Assembly: GCA_013368795.1 (NCBI GenBank)
Contig: JABFXX010000536.1
Coordinates: 1 to 39,923 of the forward strand
Origin: Kofleriaceae bacterium
Lineage (GTDB): Bacteria; Myxococcota_A; Polyangia; Haliangiales; Haliangiaceae
DNA length: 39,923 bases
Direction: 5' to 3'
Positions within the stretch are counted from its first letter, which is position 1, and each line of letters starts with the position of its first letter. The position numbers were made by a program, and so were the translations under genes. The notes below the pieces were generated by a model, which was not told the origin of the DNA, did no database searches, and saw only the letters and a list, made by a program, of their open reading frames with translations. Below are positions 9,217 through 18,200 of the stretch, piece by piece.

Positions 9217-12200
9217 CTACGACAGCGAGCTCAGCGCATCGCGCAGCTTCTGATTGCCCGGCTCGATCTCGAGCCCGCGCTGGAACATGCTCTTCGCCTT
9301 CGGGCCCTGCCCCAGCTCGATGTGGATCTTGCCGAGCGCCCAGTACACCTCGCCCTTCGTGACGCCGACCTCCGCATCGATGTTCTGCAGCACGAGCGAC
9401 TGGTAGATCTTTCGCGCCTTCTCCCAGTCACCCGCCGCGAAGTACATGCGGCCGAGGCCCGTCATCGTGACGACATCGGTCGGGTTCACACGCAGCGCCT
9501 CCTCGTAGGCAGCGAGTGCGCCGGTGGCATCACCGCGCGCTTCGAGGATGCCACCTTGCCGCTGGCGGAACTTCGCGACGTCCTTCATCCGGCGCTGCGC
9601 CTTGGCGTCCTGCGCGAGGCGATCGTAGATGGGGGCCGCCTCGTCGAGACGGCCGGCTGCGAAGTAGAGGTCGGCGAGCGGACCGAGGACACGGACGTCG
9701 TCGGGGGATTGCTTGGCAGCCTTGGCGAGCGCCTCGAGGGCGGCATCGTTGCGGCCCGCCTTGCGCTCGAGCTCGGCGATCTCGACGAGGAGCGAGAGGC
9801 GATCGGTACCATTGGTGAGCGCGGCGACGCGGCGCTGCAGCATGTCGGCGAGCAGCGCGTTGTCGCGGCGATCGCGGGCGAGCTTTTCGAGCGCGGCGAT
9901 GGCGTCGGCGTGCGATGGGTCGTGACGCAGCGTGTGCTGGAAGTGCTGGATCGCGGTGTCCTCGTCGCTGTCGCCGACGCGGGCGACCTCGCCGAGCCGG
10001 AAGAAGAGGTCGGCGGCATCGCGGCCCTGCGGGTTGAGACGGAGCGCCTGCTCGAGGGTGGACTTGCACTTCTCCCAGTCGCCCGACCGCTCGTAGATCT
10101 TGGACAGGCGGGTGAGCGCGGCAACCGAGCCGGGCTCGCGTGCGAGGATCTTCTCGAGGATCTCGCCCGCGGCATCGGGGTTGTCGAGCTTGCCTTCCCA
10201 GACATCGGCGGCGCGTGCGAGCGCCTGGATCTCGGCGGCGTTCTGGTTGAGCGTCGCGTGGAGCTCGGCGCGCTTTTCGAGCAGCTCGACGAGGTCGTGG
10301 TAGCGAGTGGCCGAGGCGAGGAGGCGCTCGAGCTCGTCGTAACCGCGGACGTAGGAGCTGTCGATGTCGAGCGCGGCGTACCAGGCGGCGATCGCGTCAT
10401 CGACGGAGTTGCGGCGCGTCTCGGCGAGGCGCGCCATCTCGGCGTGGATGAGGACCTTCTCCTGGCTCGTCTTGGCGAGATCGAGCCTGCGCATCTGGAT
10501 GTCGCTGACCGCGATCCAGTCGCCCGAGCGCGCGTGCGCGGCCTCGAGCGCCGACAGCGCGTTGGCGTCGTCGGGATCGAGGTCGACGACGGCCTGCCAC
10601 GCGGCGACACCGCGCGGGCCCTCGGACTCGAGCTGCGCGATCTCGACGCGTAGCGTCTTCTCGTCGTCAGCGTTGGCGGCGATGCGGGCAGCACGGCCGA
10701 GCACCTCGATGAGCGCCACCGGGTCGTTGCCGGCGGAGCGGTAGATGCGCGCGAGCTGATCGAGCGAGTCGCGATCGGTCTCGTCGGCGTCGGCGATCTC
10801 GCGCCACGCCTCGATCGCACCGTCGCGATCGCCACCGCGCTCGGAGATCTGGGCGACCTCGGCGAATGCGGCGCGCTTCTCGGGGAGCTCCTGGACGATG
10901 CGGCCACGCGCACGCAGGACGTCCGCGAGCGGAGACCACTCGCCGCGCTGGCGAAGGATCTCGACGAGCGGATCGAGCGCGTCGAGCGAGTCGGGCTCGA
11001 GCTGGAGTGCGGCGCGGTAGGTCGTGATCGCGTCGTCGTTCTGGCCGAGGCGATCGCGCAGGATCTTGCCGAGGAACACGAGCAGGCCGACCTGGACGTC
11101 GTTGTCGCGCTCGCCGGCATCGGCTGCGTGGACGATCGCGTCGATGCGCGTCGCGGTCTCGCGCCACTGGCCGAGGCGATCGGCGAGGCGCTCGGTCTCG
11201 GCGAGCGCTTGCTCCGACGCCGGATCGACGGCGAGCCAGCGGATCGCCGCGTCGAGGGCACGCGCGCGATCGGCGAGCTTGCCCTCGGCGAGCTCGACGA
11301 TCCGCGCGAGGATACCCGCGCGATCGAGCGGATCGCTCGTGACGCCGAGCTTGGCCTCGAGCACGTTGAGGAGGCGAGCTGCGTCGCCGTCGGCCTCGAA
11401 CAGCGGCTCGAGGATCTCGACGATCTCGCCCGCTTCCTCGGGGACGCGCGTCAGCAGGCGCTCGAGCGCGCCGCGCGCCTGCGCGTGCGTCGGGATGAGC
11501 TGCAGGACCTCGCGATAGGCAGCGATCGCCTCGCGCGGTGCCGACAGCGTCGTCTCCTGCAGGTCGCCGAGGCGGAACAGATAGTCGGCGGTCTGGACGT
11601 CCTCCTCGGTCACCTCGGCCTGACGGCGCAGGACGAGCGCGAGGTCGGGCCAGCGCCCGGAGCGCGCGAGCACGCGCTCGAGTGCAGCGAGCGGCGGCTT
11701 GGGCTCGGGCCCCTGCGAGGCGCGGCCGAATGCGAGCGCGGCGCGATCGAGATCGGAGAGGCGGTCCTCGGCGATCTGGCCGAGCCGCATCGCGTACGTC
11801 GCCTCGACATCGGGCGGCAGCGGCGGCGCGCCGTCGTCGAGACGCTCGTCGAGCAGGCCGGCAAGCTCGCGCCACAGGTTCTGCGACTCGGCGAGCCGCA
11901 TCAGCGGAACGAGCAGCTCGACGTCGTCGGGCTCGTCGGCGAACGCACGGCCCCACACGACGAACGCCTGCGCCGGCTGGTTGATCGTCTCGCGCACCTC
12001 GGCGAGCGCCTGCCAGTCGGCACGGCGATCCGCGGGGTCGCGGCCGGCGACGGTGAGCCGTCGCTCGTAGACGCGGATGAGGCCGGCGGCCTCGGCATCG
12101 GCGCGCGGTGACAGCGCGCTGCGGTAGATGCGCTCGAGGATCGGGCTGACCGCCTCGATGTGCTCGTCCTTCGCCATCAGCGCCTCGAGGGCGGCACGCG

Positions 12201-15200
12201 CCTCGGGGTGCGTCGCGAGGATCTGGAGCACGGCGCCGTAGCGCGGAATCGCGCCATCGGGGTCGGTGAGCTGGACCTCGACGATGTTGGCGGCGCGGAA
12301 CGCGAGGTCGGCGCGGTCTTGCGCCGTGATCGCGAGCAGTGCGCGCTTGTCGACGATGTCGAGCAGCTCCGGCCACATCTTCTGCTTCGCGTAGATCCGA
12401 TCGAGCTCGGCGAGCGCCTTCGCGTCGCCGGCATCGTCGTCGAGGATCGCGGTCAGCTGGCCGATCGCCTGGTAGACGTCGTCGAGGTGGTGCTCGTAGA
12501 CGGTGGCGGCGGCAAAGCGCAGCTCCTGCCGCATCGGCAGATCCGAGGTCAGCTCGATCTTGCGCTCGAGCGTCGCGACCATCTCGCGCGCATCGCCGGT
12601 ATCGCGGTAGAGCCGCTCGAGGGCATCGAGCGCGGCGAGGTCGCTGTCGTCGACGTCGAGGACGTTCTTGTACGCGGTGATCGCGTTCGGCTTGTCCTCG
12701 AGGACCTCCTCGTAGAGCGCGGCGACGCGATGCAGGAGCACGAGCCGGACGCCGGCGTCCTCGCTGAGGTTCGCGCGGCGCTCGACGATCTTGACGAGCT
12801 CCTCGACGCGGCCTTCGAGTGCGAGCAAGCGATCGAGGGCGGCGAGCGCGATCGGATCGTCGCTGCGCGTCTCGTCGACCTTTCGCCATGCATCGATCGC
12901 GCGCCGTCCGTCGTTGCGCTGCGCCTCGTGAATCTGCGCAGCCTTCGTCCACAGCGTCGCGGCGAGCTCGCCGTCGGTCGATGCGGCACCGTCCTCGATC
13001 GTGCGCGCGGCCTCGTCCCACGCGCCGAGCTTGCCGGCGAGGACGAGCAGCTTCGCGAGCGCGGCGTCGTCGGCGACATCGATGCGCCACGCGCGCGCCA
13101 GGGCGGCGAGCGCGAGATCGATCGCACCGCCACGCTCCTCGTGCAGCTCCGCGATCTCGTGGAGCGTGACGACCTGGTGCGCGGGGTCGGTGACGTACTC
13201 GAGCTTCGCGTCGAGGATGACGACGAGCTTCTGCCACCAGTCCTGCTCGCGGTAGACGGGCTCGAGCAGCTCGGCGATGCGCTCGCGGTGCTCGTCATGA
13301 ATGACGAGGCGCTCGAGCGAAGCGACGGCCTTGTCCCAGAGGTGACCGAAGCGAATGACCTCTTCGTACTGATCGAGCGCGGAGGTCAGGTCGTTCAGGT
13401 GCAGCTCGTAGATCTCGGCGAGCTCGAGGCGGCGCTGGGCAGCCTCGGCGAACTGCGACGCGTCGCTCGCGCGCGCGAGCCGCGCCTCGGTCAGATCGAT
13501 CAGGTCGTGCCACTGGCTGCGCGACGTGTAGAGCCGCTGCAGCTCGCGGACCGCCTCGATGTACGTCTGCTCGAGGATCGGTGACTCGCCGCTCTCGGCG
13601 ACGAGCACGACCTCGCGCCACGCGTCGATCGCGCGCGCCGGATCGCCGAGGCCGTTCTCGAGCAGGCGCGACTTCTTGACGAGCGCCTCGCGGCGCAGAT
13701 CCTCGTCGGTGCGACCGACGACGTCGTCGTAGATCGAGAGCAGCTCGTTCCACTTGGTGTGGCGACCGAGCATGTCCTCGAGCTTGGCGACGATGTCGCG
13801 CGCCGTCGGCCTGCCCTCTTGCTCCTCGGGCTCGATCGCGAGCGCGCGCCGGAACACGGTGAACGCGGCGTCGATATTGCCGAGCCGGCGCTCGTAGACG
13901 AGGCCCGCGGCGATCGCGACATCGCGAACGTCGTCCGAGTCGCCGTTCTCGTCGTCGAGGTAGCTCTGGTAGGTCTCGGCGACGAACGGCCAGTTCTCGA
14001 CGATGCCGCCGAGGCGCTGCAGCTGCTCGCGCACGCCGGCATCACCGGGCGTCTCGCGGAACAGGCGCGCGTACCACTTGCACGCGTTCTCGAAGTCCTC
14101 GAGCTGCTCCTCGTAGAGCCGCGCGACGAACCGCGTGAGCCGGATGCGCTCCGCCGGCTCGGACGCGCCCTCGAGCTTGGCGTCGTAGACGCGAACGAGC
14201 TCGGGCCAGCTGTGCTGCGCGATGTAGACGGGCTCGAGCACGCCCGCGGCCTGCACGCGCGCGTCGGGATCGTTCAGGAGCCGCTCGAGTGCGGCGATCG
14301 CCTGGGGCTGGCGCGCGTTGCCGCCGAGCGCGGCCGAGTAGTTCTCGATCGCGGCCTCGACGTCGTGGAGCTGCTTCTCCTGGAGCTCGCCGAGCTGCAC
14401 GCGCAGCGCGACCGCTTCCTCGATCGACGTGACGAACCCGAGCCGGCGCTCGTACAGGTCGACGACGTCGTGCCAGCGTCCCTGGCCGGCGTAGAGGCTC
14501 TCGAGCGCGTAGATCACGTCGCCGCGCTCGGGCGCGATCTGGAGGACCTGCTCCCAGGTCTGAATCGCGTCGTCGGAGCGGCCGAGCTGGGTGTAGATAC
14601 CGGCGGCCTCGACGAGCTCACCGACCTTGTCGTCGACGTCGTCGGCGATATCGGCCTGGCGCAGCAGGATCTCGACGAGCGCGACCTCGTTGCTCGTCTC
14701 GCGATAGATGCTCTCGAGCGCGACCAGCGCGCGGCGGTCCTCCGGCGAGCTATCGAGGACGCGCTTGTAGTACTCGGCCGCGAGCGCGTTGTCCTTGCGG
14801 ACGCCGCGCGCGAGGTCGGCGATGTCGAGGCGCAGCCTGCGCTGGATCTCGGCGTCGAGGACGTTCGGCGCGACCTCGCGATAGATATCGATCAGATCGG
14901 CATCGCGGCCGAGCTCGCCGGCGAGGCGCTCGGTGTCGGCGACGACCTGCGCGAGCTCGGGCTCGGTGACGGCGTAGTGCAGTGCCTGGACCTGCGCTTC
15001 GAATGCGCCGGCGATGTCGCCGAGGCGGAACTCGCGGAGCTGGACGACCTCGAGCAGCGCACGCAGCTTGATCGCCGGATCGTCGGCCCACTCCGACTCG
15101 AGTAGCGCGAGCCTCGCGAGCTCGTCCTCGCGGCCGGTCGCCGCGTACACGGGACGCAGGATCTCGGCGGCGGAGACGCGCAGGTCGACGTCGCCGAGCG

Positions 15201-18200
15201 TCTGCTGGACCGCGGCGAGCGCGGTCGGATGCTGCGGATCACCGCGCAGGATCGTCGCCCAGCGCTCGAGCGCCTCGACGGGACGCGCGAGCGGTCCCTC
15301 GAGCAGGCGCGCGATCTGGATCTGCAGATCGGTCTGCGCGGGGCCGTCGTAGAGCATCACCTGGCGCTCGTGGACGTCGAGCAGATCGGCGTAGCGCTCG
15401 GCCGCGCGGTAGAGGCGCGCGAGCTCGTTCAGCGCACGCACGTCCTCGCTGTCGCGGTCGATGATCTCGAGCCACGCGGCGATCGCCTCCTCGGGCTCGT
15501 CGAGCTTGCGCTCGTGGAGCTCGGCGACGCGCGCGAGCAGTGCGGCGACGTCGGCGTCGGCGCCTGCTGCGTCGATCTTGCGGCGCAGGATATCGACGAG
15601 CTCGCGCCAGTTCTCGGCGGCCTGGTAGAGCCGCTCGAGCGCGTCGAGCGCGCCGGCGTCGGCCGGCTGATCGGCGAGCACGTCGCGCCACGTCGCGATC
15701 GCGGCGGCGTGGTCGGCGAGCTTCTCCTCGTCGAGCTGCGCGACCTTCGCGAGCAGCGCGCGCCGCTCCTCGGGATCCTCGGCCCACTCGGCCTGCTGCC
15801 GCGTGATCGCGCGCAGCTCCTTCCAGTTCTGGCTCTGTTCGTAGAGGCGCGCGAGCGACGTGCCGGCGCGGCGGATCGTCGTCGGGCTCGACGGATCGGC
15901 CTCGAGCAGGCGCTTGTAGGCGGTGATCGCACGAACGGTGTCGCCGGCGTTGCTGTCGTAGTACGTCGCGAGCTCGCCGAGCAGCGCGGCGCGCGTTCCG
16001 GCGTCGCCATCGGGCGTCGCGTTGACGGCTGCCTCGAGCGCGACGGTCGCCTCGGGCCAACGGCTCAGGAACTGCGCGAGCCTCGCGATCTCGACGCGGG
16101 CGCGCTCGTGCGCGGGCTCGAGCCGCAGGACTTCAATCCACGCGTCGAACGCGCGCGGCGCACCGCCAAGCTCTCTCTCCTCGATCGTCGCGATCCGCGA
16201 CAGCAGCTCGACGGCCTCGGTGCCGGTGACGAGCGGCCGCTGCGCGCGCAACAGGCCGACGAGGTCCATCCACAGCTTGTCCTGCTCGTAGAGCGGCTCG
16301 AGCAGGCGGACGATCCGCATCATGACGAGCTGCGCGTTCGGCGCGGTCATCAGCTCTTCGAGCAGCTCGCGGCCGTCGGCGTGGCTGCGCGCCTTCGCGA
16401 TCACGTCCTCGAGCAGATCGACGGCGCGGCTCGGATCGCCGAGCTGCTTCGCCCACAGCTCCGCGCGGCGGTACGTGTTGTCAACGGCGCGCTCGCCATC
16501 GAGGTAATCACCCTGGCGCGCGAGCAGCTCCTCGAGCTCCTTCCAGCGCTGCGTCGTCGAGTACAGCTTGTCGAGCGCCGCGTACGCGGGACCGTACGAC
16601 GCGTCGATGTCGAGCACGCGGCGGTAGGCCGCCCCTGCCCGCTCGGAGTCCCCATTCGGCCCCGCCTCGAGCTCGGCGAGCGAGACGAGCGTGTAGAGGC
16701 GAACGACCTGATCGGCCGACACCTCGGCGCGACGCTCGAGCATCGCGCGCAGATCCGCCCAGCGCTCGTCCTGCGTGTACATCGCGATCAGCGCGTCGAA
16801 CGCGTCTGCCGCATCCGGCTCGACCTCGAGCACGGTGAGCCACGCGCGCTCGGCGGTCGGCCGATCGTCGAGGCGGTCGCCCGCGAGCACCGCGAGCTCG
16901 GTCGCGATCGCACGGATCTCCGCCGACGAGCCGCCCTTGCCGCGCAGCGCGGCCAGCGCAGCAGAGAGCTCGCGCGCCCACTCGCCGTCGCGGCCGAGCT
17001 GACCAGCGAGCACGGCGAGCGAGCCGCGCACGTCGGCATCGGCCGGCTCGGCGCGCAGCACGCGCAGACCCGCGACCCACGCCGCACCCGGATCGCCGAG
17101 GTCGATGTGATAGATGCGCATCAGCGCGCGATCGATCTCGATCTTCTCCGCCGCGCCGGTGTCCTCGCCGGTGCGGATGACCTCGAGCGTCGCCGCATGC
17201 TTCGCCGAATCGTGCGCACGCTCGAGGTGCGGCAGGATCTGACGAGCGGCCGCCTGGCGGTCCTTCGGCTCGACCTGCGCCGCCGCGTTCGGATCGAGCA
17301 CGATCCGCGCGACTGCATCGAGCGCCTCGGGCCGTGCACCGCCGCCGACCGCCGGGATACCGAGCGCGTCGCGGTAGTAGTCGAGCGCGTTCGCCGGCGC
17401 GTCGAGGTTCATCTCCTCGATCTGGCCGACGCGCATGAGCAGCGTGTAGCGAGGCTGCCCGTCGGGCGTCTGCTTCAGCTCCTCGGCGAGGACCTCGGCG
17501 AGCGAGTCCCAGTCGCCGCGCGCTTCGTCGAGACGCGCGAGTGCGCGCAGCGCCTTGAGGTGTGCCGGCACGAGCGCGAGCACCTCGCGGTAGGTCGCGG
17601 CGGCGCCGTCGAGATCGACGAGCTTCTGCTCCTGCAGCGCTGCGATCTCCATGAGGAGACTCGCCTTCGTCGCGGTCTCGGTCTCGCGCTCCGCGCGCTT
17701 GCGATACGACGCGAGCAGGTCATTCCAGTCGGCGACCTGGTGCGCGAGATCCTCGAGGCTCGCCTCGGCATCGCGGTCCTCGGGCGCGAGCTGGAGTACC
17801 TGACGGTGGTAGCCGCGCGCCTTCTCGGCGTCGCCGAGGCGCTTGCTCGCGATCTTCGCCAGCTCGCGGAATAGCTTCAGACGAATCGGCTCGGCCAGGG
17901 TTCCGCCGGCGATCGCGCGCTCGAACGCGGCGACGACCTCACGCCACTGCTCGGCCTCGCTCGCGAGACGCAGCACGTCCGTGTAGAGCGCCTCGCTGTT
18001 CGGATCGAGATCGAACGCGCGGATCGTCCACGTGAACGCGAGGTTTCGCGACGACAACCGCCGCTCGACGAGCTGGCGGATCTCCGCGATCTTCGCGAGC
18101 CGCGCCGGCACCTCGTGCAGCGCACCGAGCTCGATCTCGAGCATCGTGATGAGGCGCGCCCACTTCTCCTGCTTCGTGTAGATCGGCGCGAGCGCGGTCG

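Noticed and set aside
10667-13237. Very long alternative frames inside the giant TPR and toxin-like genes on both strands
   Set aside because: They are Arg/Ala-rich mirrors of the real frames, lack recognisable domains and have wrong third-position bias.
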